From Enoplosus armatus (lineage: Eukaryota > Chordata > Actinopteri > Centrarchiformes > Enoplosidae), in the NCBI RefSeq assembly GCF_043641665.1, contig NC_092181.1:317501-381500 (forward strand): 64,000 nt of DNA, given 5' to 3'. Of this stretch, positions 52,011-64,000 are shown in pieces. The stretch's first letter is position 1, and every line of letters begins with the position of its first letter. The notes beneath the pieces were generated by a model that was not told where the DNA came from, ran no database searches, and saw nothing but the letters and a program-made list of their open reading frames with translations. Made by a program: the position numbers and the translations under genes.

Positions 52011-53433
52011 CATTAATTGGCACAAAAGATGAAGTAGAGTGATGACACTCACTTTGGGCTATCAGAAATAATCAGTATTTACACTGAGAAAAATAATTTA
52101 ACATGCATTAAATTCACCTCGGGTCACCACTCTTAGAAAAGGAAAATGATTGCCAATTCATTAATTCAGTCTAGATCTGGAGGTGGTGTGAGAGCTTGAC
52201 TCATAAACTGTGACCGCAGTACTTCATACACACAAACCACGTAATCAACTACTTTATTAATGAAAGCTTTATTTAACTACTAACTGCACACACAGCATTT
52301 TTGTAATGGGCATCCAAATGAATGAATAAATGCAATGATGACTGAAGCAAAGATTGCAGTATTCCCATGGAGCGAAACTTTACACCTCCCCCTGCTGAGT
52401 CTCTCCTGTCGAGTTCTTTTTTTGTCACACTTTTGTTTTAAAGAACAAATAATACATACACATATCTAATTCTCCCATCTTTGAAAGCTCGGCCTTCAAG
52501 GCTGTTGGGGGGAACAAACACATCTATGCCACTGAGTAACACCTGATAGACAGTTGTGATTGGCACATGAACAATAATTATGCACAATGTCTGCCCTCAT
52601 GACAAGTGAGGTTACATATAAAATCAGCACATGCATATATCTATATACTGTATATACATATATGTATACATATGCATAGAATCATCAAATGAATCAGTAA
52701 AATAAAATTAATACATGTCATATACTGTATATGTATCATCGGTAATTTTCCTATTGTGTTAACTGAGCATACCATATCAATTAGCAAACATTCACTTTTG
52801 AATTACACCATCAGTTCCTTTGTTCTTTGTTTCTCGTGGAGCAGTTGCTGATGGACTGTGGGGGTATTGGCGATTACCAGGTCGGTGCTGGGCCTGTAAG
52901 AGGCACGTCCTGTGAAAGCAGGTTGCAAATTGCAGGTTGGTTGGTTTAGGTTCATCACCAGTTGGAACTAAGCATTCCTTTGGTCACCCTCTGTGAGTTC
53001 CACCGTCCTGTTTCTTGTAAACCTTTGGCCTTGTAAACAGGAAGGGTAGCGAATATTTACTCAATTCTCTGTGGAGGGAATTAAATTCTGGTTGCTACAG
53101 TATGAATAAAAAGTCCCATATTTAATAAAATGCAGTGGCAAACAGAAAAGCCCATTTTTAAGCCCTGATTTAAAAGAACTGAGAGTTTTTAGTTTAGTTT
53201 AGTCAGATAGTTCAAAAGAAGCACATTTTCCATAGGATATCTGCTTGCACTGGATATAATTATTAAACAAAATGGCAGCTCCACCTCCTTTCTTAAACAC
53301 TCAAGCTTCTCTCATAAAAATGCATTCTCTGACAATCTAAAATTTGTGACACAGCTGAAGACAGACTGTGGGTGACAAGGACTTGATGTCAAATTTGATA
53401 AATCTTTTGCATCGTGTTCATTCTACTACTTAC

Positions 53434-53515
53434 CAAAACAGGAATAAGGACATGAAGTCCAGCTTGCCTCCTGGCTGTTTGTGGAGGCCTCTGTACAAGG
53501 CGGTAGGTCGTTGCC
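53434..53515 (-). other. Exon-like 82-bp block on the minus strand
   Basis: On the minus strand a pyrimidine-rich run ending CTTCTCCTATAG precedes 82 bp that end at TTTTG, followed by GTAAGTAG, a near-consensus donor. All three frames are open within the block; one reads ALYRGLHKQPGGKLDFMSLF. The block is GC-rich relative to the intron. I recognise no family. It may be an exon of an antisense transcript or a chance pairing of splice-like sites. Confidence 0.2.
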
Positions 53516-54540
53516 CTATAGGAGAAGTAGGGGGCGTATTGGGGGTAGTAGATGTGGGTCAGTGTCAAGGGAATCCCACCACACTCTTACTTGACTAATA
53601 AGCCCCCCCACCCCCCCACCCCACACACCCATTCACATGACACACACCGACTCACAAAATCTTGCAAATGTACACAACAATGATCACAAAAGCACATCCA
53701 AACACACAAAGTCACCCATACACAGACATACAGCCACAAAACACTGATATTTGTGCACCCCCGCACACTCACAGCCACATACACGCACAACACACACATA
53801 CAGCAGTTGTCTCTGTGAGTGATGGCCTGTCGGTCCAGTTCAGTCTCAGGCCTGATGGTCTCAACTGGTGTTGATTCACGCCCCACTGCTCTGAAATGTG
53901 TGTGGATAGAAGGCACTGGGTTGATGTGTACATTGTTGTGCCATTTTAAAGACAATGTGTGCATATCCATCTGTGTATGTCTATCGCAAGCACACACACA
54001 TAAGGACCACCAAGGTTGTCTCACACACAGCTGACAGTCTACTGCCCTGCCCTTACTCCTCTCATCCAATGTGTGTGTGTGTGTGTGTGCAGCACTTAAC
54101 TCACAGCTGCAGTGTCTCTGCTCTTCATGCAGCAGAGCTGTTGTCCAGAGTCCAGCAATATTTATGTCAAAAGTAATTGAAGAACTTCATTCAAAATGCG
54201 GTGCATCCATTTTTGAAAAAATATCACCTGATGTTCTTTTTCCAACATTTCATCGAGGTGGGAATTGTGTTCTCCCAGGAGCCATTACAAAGCAAGGGTC
54301 TTAAGATAGAAAGTAACTTAACAGTCCTCTACATTCTGCCAGGGTCCAATATTTCAGCAGTGGGTTTCCCCTTTCCAAACGATTCTATACAGTTCAAATA
54401 GGTTCACATAAAACCTTTAAACCTTTCACAGCAATCATTTTACTGTAAACAGCGATTGAAATATTGTTTATGTGATATGATGTTAACGCTATGACCAAGG
54501 CAATGGTCAAAAATTTATCACCAATTACTTTGCTATTTTG

Positions 54541-54780
54541 ATATTTAATCATGTCATTTTAAATAATTTGTTAGGCATGAATGCCAAACATTACTGGTTC
54601 CAGGTTGTCAAATTGAATATTTACTGTTTTTTTTAGTCTTCTATGATCGTGAATCGAATATCTTGGGTTTGGTCTGTCAAAGCAAGCAATTAGAAAAAGT
54701 CCTCTTAGACTCTGGAAAATGTGATGAGCATCAATCAGCTGATTTATCAATAATAAAACAAATCACTAGTTGCAGCCCTA
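54541..54780 (+). mobile_element. hAT-like non-autonomous element, copy 2
   Basis: It has the same orientation and block order as 21742-22030: ATGCCAAAC, TGAATAT, TAGTCTTCTATGAT, TTGGGTTTGG, with terminal CTAGTTGCAGCCCTA. It is more decayed in the middle. The left end is approximate. Confidence 0.6.
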
Positions 54781-55539
54781 TCATGTGCATAGTTTTGACA
54801 TGCAGTCTATACTATGGTGATGTGTAACTGTTGTTAAAGTTGGAAGGAACATCATGAACAAGATACCGTCAGATACAGTTTAGAAACCCCAGTTTAAAAC
54901 CTCACTTGGTGCCTTGAATTTAGTGTGAATTTAAAATTTCACCCAAATTTAAGATGAATAAGAAGCCTCAAATCCAAGGTTTTGTTGACAATTAGCTTTT
55001 ATACAAAAAACACTGAGGCAGAGTGATTCATTATTTTTGACGCACCTTCAAGAAGCAGACAAAAGTTAATAAAACACATTGTCATATTTTTCATTATTGT
55101 ACTGTAGTTCTGATATTTTGGAGGACACCAAACAAAAATTAAGGGAAATAGCACCTTAAGTTTAAGTCCACAACAGTGCAAAGAGTTTCCCTCTCAAAAC
55201 CTTTCTATTCTCGAGAAGCCATGGCTGACAAAATATAATTAGAGGCATGGCTAAGTGGGTGACTTGGTTGTAAAGATGCACAGTACTGATTTTAAACACA
55301 GCTCCCACAGTAGTTAATCTAGCTCTGCACAATAGAGCTTGCCGTGACATTGTTGCTCTGCAAAAAAAAGGCTGTTGCCAGCGTGGGATAACAACCATGT
55401 TTATATTTAAATGAAAGTGTATACAGAAACACACACAAGCACTGGGACAAAGATGTTTTTCTCTTCCATGTGTAAGCCAAAGCATCTGCTGTGGTCATGA
55501 TCATTTTATATTGAGTTTCATGATATGCTTTTGCCATCT

Positions 55540-56240
55540 GCTGTCTTTTATCTTCCTATTGCATTCTTCATCTCTCCTCTCTCACCCAGCAACTTTAATC
55601 CCCCCTCACTTCTGCCTCACCACCCCCCCCCCCCCCCCCTTCCTCTCCTTACTCCTCTTTTCTTCCCTCTTTCCTCTTCCCTTCTAGGGCCCCATGGTAG
55701 ATTCCCCTCTTCTTCCTTTCATGCTTAATCTTTTCTTGTCTTTTATCCCTCATCGTTCTGCTTTTTCTCCCCTCGACGTTCTTGTCTTTGGAGGCTACCC
55801 ATCCTCTGTGGAAAAATATGTGTGTGTGTGTGTGTAGGGTAGATTGCCAGACTTCCTGCCTGAAAATCAAAATATAACATTTCCCGGTCCTCCTCCTGTT
55901 TTTCCTCCTCCGTTCTCTGCAAGGAAGAAGAGGAGGAGAGGGGAGAGTTATATGTGATATGCCCTCTTCTGGTGGAGGAGAAGACTGGAAGATGAGGGGA
56001 CATAGGTGATGAGGTGATGTATAAGACAAAATTAAAGGAAAAGAGAAAGGAGCCATTTTAGAGAACAGAGGAAGTAGGGGGAGAGGGGTGAGGAATAGAA
56101 GAGACGATGAGGGACAGGAAAGAGAGGACTAAAGAAATACAGAATGGAGGAAGTGAAGAGAACTAATGATAATTGGTGGATGAGGGGAAAAGAGAGAAGA
56201 TGGAGAGACAATATAAGATGAAATGATGAGGGAAGATGAA
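55540..56240. repeat. Pyrimidine tract followed by purine tract
   Basis: 55540-55760 is C/T-rich, with a run of about 17 C at 55623-55639. 55915-56240 is A/G-rich on the same strand. The halves have opposite bias, so they could pair imperfectly. Confidence 0.75.
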
Positions 56241-57992
56241 AAGTTATAAAAGTGATGATCTGATTGCATCTATTGTATCAATGGAACAAACCCTGAGAAA
56301 AGATTACAAAGCATTTGATTTCAACTGGCTCTGTAGTCAATTTCCTCTGTGCTTCCTTTGTTTTGCTCACAAAATACACACCTGCCTCTGCTGTGCAGAG
56401 AGTTTTGCCCTGCAGGGTCTACCTTTAAAATTTGGGCTTTAGCCTTTTTTAGAACATACCTTTTACCAAAAAATAATAATTGCAATATTATTATTACAAT
56501 TATTGTCCAGCATACTGATTGATATTATGCAATATATGCATTAGCATAATCTCCTCATATGCAGCACTTTGCAGCTACTCTATTTGTTCATCACGTGGCT
56601 CTTGAATGTAGCAGGCCAACATGGATAAATCCATAAAACTATTGCCAACCAGAAGATCCTCTGTGCATATGCATGTTTTTAATTTACACTTCAGCTACAG
56701 TATGAACAAAAAATCCCACAAAGAAGCCCACAAACAGAAGAAAAAGAATACTTGATTTCTCAATGACGGTGTGAAACTCACAAAACCTTGTCTAAACTTA
56801 AGCCACTAATATAATGAAAAAAATGTGTGTGTGTGTGTGTGTGTTTGTACGTATGCTTCCTCTGGGTTAATTTGATAACTAGTACACATAAAAATGTAGC
56901 ACTATGACCAAACAGTAATACTGTCTTGCGAGACAGATGCAGGGACTTTGCCATTGTTTAGAAGTTAGTGAATTGATCTCCTTACCACTGATTCATTTGT
57001 AACATTTAAAAGTAAGAAAGAAGAAAAACACTTTAATTGCAGAAGACAGGTGATTTCTAGATACTGATGATAGATGGCTAAAAGAATGAAGGGATGGTGT
57101 CATCATGGGGAATTCCACCTCTTCTTTTGTCTTTGTATAGAAGGGTAGGTTGACATTTATTGTCTATTGCTGCCTAATGGGGATTCCCTACATTTGTTGG
57201 GAAGCTGTATTCAATCACAGTTGCTGTGACATAAAGAGAAGGGAGGTTATGCCCCATGGACCATATGTGAGCACATTAATCATCCAATCTTCTTATTTAT
57301 TCCATTTCAGGTAATAACCCAGTCTCCTTCATTCCTAAGTTTTGAGGCATGTTCCTCAGAGATCCTTACATAACAAGAAAATGACTGTCATTTAATGAGT
57401 CAGAATGACATTATTTGTTTAAGGATATGATGGTGATGTAGCACATACAGTATGTAGAGACAAATCATAAAGACACAACATGACTGGATGGCATAGCAAC
57501 CAATGCAGACATAAAACTGTATGTACTGTGAATTATTAGTGATTGGAACCAATGTTTGTCACCAATCAGATTGCTTGGGTGGAACCACCTGTTGTATAAC
57601 AAACGTTAAATGTGTGTTTATAAATCTGTTACTGTCAAACGTGTTAAGTGACGCTGGATGCGGAAGGTTAAGTTGATAAAATTACTGTTTACAGGGGAGC
57701 TGCTTGTGTCATCAGAGGAATCCTCCTCTCTCTGTCTCTAATTTATCTTAGTTTCGCATTGTCACAAAGGCTGGATGGTAACGTTCAAAGGGAGAATTGA
57801 TCTTATATTACAATGCAAACTTAGTACAATGGACCTTGAAAGCACTGTAGAGACAATACTGGAAAATCACAATAATGAGGCCAAATGGCCTTCTGTGAAA
57901 TGGAAATGGGAAATATAAACCAGCCTAATGAGTAGTCTTTATTTTTGATCTGATATTGGGGACCAATCTATTCTAGTATGGTCTTGTATTGG

Positions 57993-58399
57993 AAAAAGAT
58001 GAGCCCTTCTTGGTTACATAATCGAAATTGGGCTGGTGTTTTTCATCCCCTCTGGAAACCAGGCAAGGAGTTGCCCTGTTTAATTCTGCAGTGCAGCACT
58101 TGTTAACCCTGTCCTCAAGTGACACCTGTCCTGCTGTTTTTGCTCCAGCCATGTTCTTACACATCTGACTGGGTTTAGTGCTGCACAATTCTGTAGCACA
58201 GTGATTACAGATTACTGGGCTTAAAACTCTGTAAAGGAGACATGGCTAAACCTGTGTGTTGAAGTGGAAACCAGGCTAGTTCTCTTTGGATCTGTGTTGG
58301 AAAAGAGGCTTGCTTATCTTGCTTGTGTGGTCCAAACCAGGTTAGCCCTGCTTGGCCCTGTAGTGGAAATCAAGTTTTTCCTAGTGCAATAAAGCCTGA
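57993..58399. repeat. Diverged minisatellite, unit about 33 bp
   Basis: Four consecutive 33-bp units start at 58268, 58301, 58334 and 58367, each opening with AAA(C/T)CA(G/A)G or a variant and ending near TGTRGTGG. The first and third are clearest (AAACCAGG-TAG at both). Upstream, units of 31-33 bp start at 57993, 58025 and 58056, the last opening AAACCAGGCAAGG. The middle part (about 58090-58235) is too diverged to assign. Confidence 0.6.
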
Positions 58400-61300
58400 G
58401 TGACTGTTGATGTCCCAGCATTTCAGCCCCACTGAAACAGGATTCTCCAACATGGTAACTTCCAGTGATTAAAGTTTTTGAGCTGCCCCTGCTTCTAAAA
58501 TGGCCTGTGCCGGTCTGACTTTGCTGCAAAACAATACAGTATAGGGCAAACAGCATATTTGCCATTTGGAAAGGACCTTGGAGACCAGGCATTTTCATTT
58601 GACAGATACAGATGATAAAAATACTCCCCTGTGACACCCAACAGGGAGCATCTTGCCATCCAATTTCTTACCATTTCAGACAGAGAGAGAGAGGAAGGAG
58701 GATCCTTCTTGACACCTGCTGGCATCATATATATTTTCTTTTACGTCAGATAGAAAGGGATACTGACTACTGAGTGAGGGATTGAAAGAGGTTATGGATA
58801 AAAAAAGACAGGGATCGACACAATCTTTGCAAGGTCAGACAGAAAAAAACCTTTGCAACAGTCCCAGCAGGAGGCCTCTGTACATGTATCCCCAGAGTTC
58901 CTGTGTAAGGGAGCCAACCTTGACTATGGTACAGTATCTTACATACCTTCTGTTTATCAAGTAAACTGCATATAACAACCCGGGAAATCTTCCTACTATA
59001 TAGGTTGAGGTAACAAACTACTGTCACTGTTCTTACAGGAGCTATTTGTACTTTAGTAAATAATCTGCGAAATAACAGTAGTTCTGCATGAGTTGGTATA
59101 CTTGGCTTTCTTTCCAGGTGTACTGCATACTGCCATATTCTGTGTCCCTTGATAGTGGCTGTTGTTCTGAACACCTGCCTTACTGACACCTTCTGTTAGG
59201 TATTTATATGTCAGACACCTGTTATTTGCTTATGTGGGCAGAGTCACAGTTGAATATCATCAGTACCTTGGAGAGAATCCCCACTGAAAACAACAAACAG
59301 CGTTAGGTTATAACTTAAATATAAAGGCCAGGAATTAAGCAAAAGCCAGTTTTGGCCCACAAGAGGGGAGCCTAGATATCTCCATTGGCCACATAGTTCT
59401 TTATGTCGGGTTTGAATATGAATCTTCATGGTATCATTTTATTTTCACAGCCATTCTTCAGTAGCCAGTGAAGAGTGACAGGAAAAGTGTGAAAGGAGGG
59501 ATGTTATGCTGCAGAAGTCATGAACCGCTTTATAAACTTTGGTGTCATCAATCTGTATTATGTGCCTTTTAGGGAAGTCACAGCAGCAGAATCGAAAAAA
59601 GTCATCCTGCTCAGTCTGGCAGCACATTCTGCTAAGCCTGCAAGGCTGCACGTTTTTACACAGCACACATTATAACCAGCATTTCATCAATTCAGTATGT
59701 TTATTTATTTATTTTTTTGCAGTGATTGCAATCATCAGACTAATCTGGAAGTTACACGACTAGTATGTCAAAACTATTTCCTTGAAAACTTAACTCTCAG
59801 TTAATGAAGAGCTGGTTTTTGATAGAAACAACCTCAATTTATTAAGTCTGAGGTGGGGCACTGGATTTATATAGTTTACTGTTGAGAACAGCTCCTTTAG
59901 CTTTTGCATCTAACATTGAGAGTAAATGATACCTGATTTGCCAGCTACAATTCCATGCTATAGTTAGAGGTTAAATCAAAGGTTAGCTTACAAAGTAGTT
60001 TATGAATAAGAACATAACACTGACGTGTCTAAAACACTATTGCAAGCACCAATCACCTTTTCATTTAGCAGTTTGTGTCAATCTACATAATGTATGTATG
60101 TCTTTTGCCTTCTATAGCCTTATGTTGATGCAGTTTTTCTGTGTTTGGCAGATGTTCTCATGATGTTATCATTCTGTGAATGACTTGGTAGTTTTTTGAG
60201 TGATGCATTTAGATACATGACTTCTTTGGAGCCCTTTCATAAAGCTTTCATATACTGTAGAAAACACATCTAATGTGACCTTTACTGAATCAGTTCAATC
60301 AGTGTTTGACCCCATTCGTGTGAAACCTTTGTGACATGTTAACCACATCACTGCTAAACCATATCCTTATAACCAGGCTGAATTGCCATCTTGTTCCAGT
60401 CAGCCTGGCGTTGTCTTAATGTTAGCTGACTTTTTTGTCATACATCTGTGGCAAGTGACGTACGTATGTGTCCCATCAACATCATTTTCGTTCAATACAT
60501 ATGTTGCATTAGTGGTTGCTTGGAGCAGTTAACATTATATAGTATTTTTCATGAATGTAGCTAGGTAGCTAGCTAGCATGAAGAAAGATGACATCACCCT
60601 TCTTCCTCCCATTTACAAAGCTCTGATTGGTCGACTGTTTCTCCAACTGGTGGATAAAGCCATCAATTGACTTAACATCAGACCGACTAGAATCACTGAA
60701 CAAATGTATGGTGTGGGCAGTGATTCAGAGGTCTGAAACCAATCTAGCTAAACTACAGAAAATATATTACACAAAATAAGCACAGAATAAAGTTCTGGTA
60801 AGAGTTTAATGTCTCTCAGTATCTCTGGCGAAAATGGTACTTATGTTCCTCTGAAAGCTCACTTGTCACAGTGCTGATTGTCTTGGTCATAGCTGATGAC
60901 CTGCTGATGAAATGTTGCTAATTGGCATCCAACCTAAACAAGATATTATGATTATGATGCTTTAGATGTGAAATTCCTTTTCATGAGTCACAAACATTAT
61001 TTGTTTTTTGTTTTTTTTGTCCTGCTGAGTCACAGGACACTGTGAATCTAGTTTTCACACAAACATAGACTGCAATGGTAATCTCCCCATTTACAATAAT
61101 AGACAACCAGCCTTCAGCCTGTTCCATCAGTCTCTGGGGATTACTGCAGGTTAATTGAACATGTTAAGGTCAGATGGAGCTTATACTTCTGCCCAAAGTA
61201 TGCTGATAACAGCCATCACTCAATCTGCATGTGTATGTAAGCTTGTGTGTGTGTAAAGGCGAGAGATATAGTGAGAGAGAAAGAGAGAGAGAATGTGACA

Positions 61301-61984
61301 TCTCTTGCCTCCTCTATGAACAACCTCCTCATTATTGCTGTAAAGGTCTTTCTGGTTGTTTTGTTCGTTCATTGTCACTGGAACAGACTCCAGGCTGGAT
61401 TACACCACCCACCGCCTCCAAGAGCAAAATTACATGCCGCCGCTGTTTTGTTTTACAATCACACTGAGGGACAAAATAGATACAGCTAGAAATTTAATAC
61501 CATCCACCAATTGTTTCCCATTTGTCAGAGGAATCTCTTTTAAATGTCCACAAGACCGTGTTCCAATAGATTTACTCATTCTACAGTATTCGTTTTATTG
61601 CCATCTGTGCCTAACGAGTGGACAAAAGATGAGTTTTGTTTTCTCTGTGACAAGTAATGTAATTGATTTTTGTTGTCAGCAAGTAGACAATTTGTGAACA
61701 GGAGATGAGATGTGTATGATTTGTTTGTATGTGAAAGTAAGTAAAGATTCCAGCTATGAGACAACATCAGCACCTTTTGTGGGAGGTGGCATACTGTGTG
61801 CCATGAAAGGTGAACAAAATTGCACAAGCTAGTATAAACAATATTGAAACTATCCACACCAGAGAGAGATATAGATTGGTCAAACTGCTATTGATTGTTT
61901 GATGACACTTGAGACAAGATTTCTTGGGGTTGGTATTTAAGTAAGTGGTGTTTGATTTAAAGAGGCGTGGCCCTCTTAATTTTT

Positions 61985-62105
61985 AAAGTTAAAAGATTTC
62001 ACGATGATGCTGGGAAATGTGGGGCTAATTTCAGTAACCTTATACACTACTGGGTAGCTTGTGAATTCCCCCCAGGGATCAATTAAGTTTTATCTTGTTT
62101 TAACC
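61985..62105 (+). mobile_element. Retroelement 3' tail
   Basis: GAATTCCCCCCAGGGATCAA, then TTAAGTTTTATCTTG, is the plus-strand form of the TTCCCC-GGGATCAATAAAG terminus common to fish non-LTR elements. It relates to the reversed tail at 49374. Upstream body not defined. Confidence 0.5.
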
Positions 62106-62848
62106 TATAATAATACATCATTATTGATTTGTTCTGATATTTTGTATTATCAATCTGAATCTGCAAACGAACTAGTAACTAAACTACTGACTTTTGTACA
62201 GAGCTTTCTCTCTAGTCCCCAGCACAGACACACAAAGTTTAGCCGCTGAGGACACAGCTAAGGGTTGGCTGGTACCAAGCAGGACCACAGTAGTGCGGTG
62301 CAGCGATCATCTGCTGTGAGCACGGCATGATGTGACTAAAGCGGACCAAAATGGGCCAATGGAAAAATCCTATAAAATTTCAACTGTGCAAGTTAAACTT
62401 TACTTTTTCTTACCTATAGAACATGTGGAATCTGCGTTCTGCTCAAACATTCAATAAGTATTTGCTCAAATCCACCAGGATCAAGCAGGATTTTTGATAT
62501 CAATCTGTGCATTTACTCTGTGTAAATTCTCACTTTCTTCCATCGAAGTTGTGACATTTTTCATTTTAAAGGAAAACATTTAAGAGCATGAGACGATCTG
62601 CACTCTCTGAAATCACTTTTGTTTTAAATTTATGACTGGTTTATGTTCATAGGCTCTATTTAGATGGTGATACCATGATACCATTTTGTTTAGTTTTGGT
62701 TCATATTGTGCAAAAGCCTTGAATTTGGTGCACTATTTTCTCTTCCACTGGCTGACTTGTACCAGCTTATGTGACAGCTTTACACTGAAGCACACCTCTT
62801 GTAAAGAGACAAGTAGACCTTGGGGAAAGAGGCTGATAGCGCCAAGGT

Positions 62849-62850
62849 GA

Positions 62851-62885
<35 letters not shown>

Positions 62886-62997
62886 GATATTATGTGTTTG
62901 TGTGTATGTGTGTATGTGCATGCGTCTTCAATACTCATGATTCATCGTCCTTCATACTGTATGGAGCATGCACCCCTGAGAACCCCCCCCCCCCCCC

Positions 62998-63034
<37 letters not shown>

Positions 63035-63250
63035 CTTATGTCTCTCTCTATTTTTTTCAGTTTCTGCTCTTGCTCTCTGCCATTGTTGCCCCTTCTTTCT
63101 CTCTCTCCCTGCAGCTCTCCCTATCTGTCTTCAACTTCCTTTGTCTTGCTTTTTTCCTTCTATCTCCCATGTGTATATCTCCCTGTTGTCTTTCATCTCT
63201 TCTTCCTTCCTACCACTTCTATCTCCATCTCTCTCAATTCCTCTGTCTCG
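62849..63250. repeat. Simple-sequence cluster: (CT)n(AT)n, C run, (CA)n, pyrimidine tract
   Basis: CT then AT at about 62849-62886, a 15-C run at 62983-62997 followed by CA to about 63031, then a C/T-rich tract to about 63250. The 146-residue forward frame here is an artefact of these repeats. Confidence 0.85.
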
Positions 63251-64000
63251 TGTTGTTTAGCCAATGGCTGTCTGCAGTGACTGACAGCATACAAACAAGA
63301 CTCTTGGGTTGTAGGCTAGAGGCGTACACACACACACGCACAGGCACACACACACACACACACACACTTATAGTCTCACTTCGAAAGATGATTATACACG
63401 TCATATAGGAAATTTGCACACACAAAGGCACCCACACACACTTAAATTCTCATGTAGAATTAAATACACGCGCCACGTCAGTGCTGTGCATTGACAAATG
63501 CTTTTTCACAGACAGACATACACTGCACACACACACACACATTTCCACATCTGTCTACACGCTGCAATGTATACACTGCACTGATTGGCCAGAGGCATTC
63601 ACACACATAAACAAACTCACACCCACAAATACGCAACACACGCACACACACACACACTTTCCCTATCTGCACATAGCGCTGCCACATACACTTGTGCTGA
63701 TGGAAAGACATGGATCTGATAACCTCATCACCTGATGTCACTCAATGCTCAACAGACAAGGTTTTTTACACAAAAACACACACACACACACACTTTACTG
63801 CACTTGTCTACTTCTTATTGTTAACCATTTGTGCTGCACGTCTAAAACCTCAGCTTATCTTGTTCCAAGGCTTAACTTGCTTAAGAGGTCATCGTAGTTC
63901 ATTTGTTTCTGCTGCCAAATGATATCTGAAAATTGGTCATTCAAAAACGCCGCACTGTGATACAATATGTGTTAGTGACCAAAAGATTAAATCTAATGTT

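Larger units (their letters stand above)
37099..64000 (+). other. sgcz: sgcz intron downstream of the exon (5' part only)
   Basis: No second sarcoglycan exon (expected to start with residues resembling DGMGNLR) is visible downstream, so the rest of the window is read as intron. Apart from the repeats listed separately I see nothing definite in 37110-37850, 38215-39570, 40040-41440, 41780-42300, 42480-43640, 44085-44690, 45180-45560, 45640-46800, 47970-49340, 52010-53430, 54781-55530, 56240-57980, 58400-61220, 61280-61985, 62106-62840 and 63250-64000, the last of which holds only scattered CA runs. Confidence 0.75.

Noticed and set aside
53587..54069. 160-residue minus-strand frame, Cys/Val-rich
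   Set aside because: Lies over imperfect CA repeats; the composition explains it. Only the separate block at 53434-53515 was kept for checking.
58767..59189. 140-residue minus-strand frame without low complexity
   Set aside because: In 64 kb of AT-rich DNA a few chance frames of this length are expected. No family motif, no splice context and no GC rise was seen.
62820..63408. Overlapping 112-146-residue forward frames, Ser/Leu/Phe-rich
   Set aside because: Products of a CT-rich tract and flanking dinucleotide repeats.
1..64000. Intronic miR-383 known from mammalian SGCZ
   Set aside because: I looked for the mature sequence on both strands by eye and did not find it; it may lie outside the window or be absent.
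37099..64000. A second sgcz exon downstream
   Set aside because: No frame showing a DGMGNLR-type start or other extracellular sarcoglycan motifs next to an acceptor was seen.

Overview
This window reads as vertebrate, specifically teleost fish, nuclear DNA. It is AT-rich, full of (CA)n/(GT)n microsatellites, free of long protein-coding frames, and scattered with short interspersed elements typical of ray-finned fish: tRNA-derived SINE pieces, non-LTR retrotransposon 3' tails, and TTAA-flanked or hAT-like non-autonomous DNA elements. There are no operons, no bacterial genes, no CRISPR array and no tRNA or rRNA genes. The percomorph-type impression rests on recalled repeat families and is inference.

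The one gene I can support is a sarcoglycan on the + strand, represented by a single coding exon at 36889-37098 (70 codons, phase 0 at both ends). It encodes the cytoplasmic N-terminus and the single transmembrane helix of a type II membrane protein. The residues match zeta-sarcoglycan (SGCZ) better than delta or gamma. The acceptor AG lies directly before the ATG. That fits a gene in which this ATG is an internal methionine and a short upstream coding exon lies outside the window. No other sgcz exon was recognised, so positions 1-36888 are read as the end of the preceding intron and 37099-64000 as the start of the following one. SGCZ is one of the largest genes in vertebrates, so a 64 kb window with one exon is expected.

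Layout. Intron before the exon: a composite inverted-repeat element with 21-bp tandem units (5176-5740), TTAA-flanked elements (7728-8103 and 11577-11920), a microsatellite cluster (8211-9050), a candidate repeat and an element fragment (17327-18125), a tRNA-derived SINE (20701-20856), a hAT-like copy (21742-22030), a 22-G run (25292-25313), a short unexplained coding-like island on the minus strand (27210-27371) and a retroelement tail (30640-30735). Intron after the exon: a LINE remnant with the end of its ORF2 (37860-38212), a diverged direct duplication (39574-40037 and 43644-44080), a near-perfect 64-bp hairpin (45567-45630), a 232-bp-period tandem duplication (46820-47180), a TTAA element with clear terminal repeats (47410-47967), a SINE abutting a truncated DNA element (50645-51111), several retroelement tails, an 82-bp exon-like block on the minus strand (53434-53515), a second hAT-like copy (54541-54780) and a diverged 33-bp minisatellite (57993-58399).

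I found no convincing new biological system. The items most worth a second look are the hairpin at 45567-45630, the 4-kb-spaced duplication, the nested element at 5176-5740 and the two unexplained minus-strand coding-like blocks. Repeat family names come from pattern memory and were not checked against a database.
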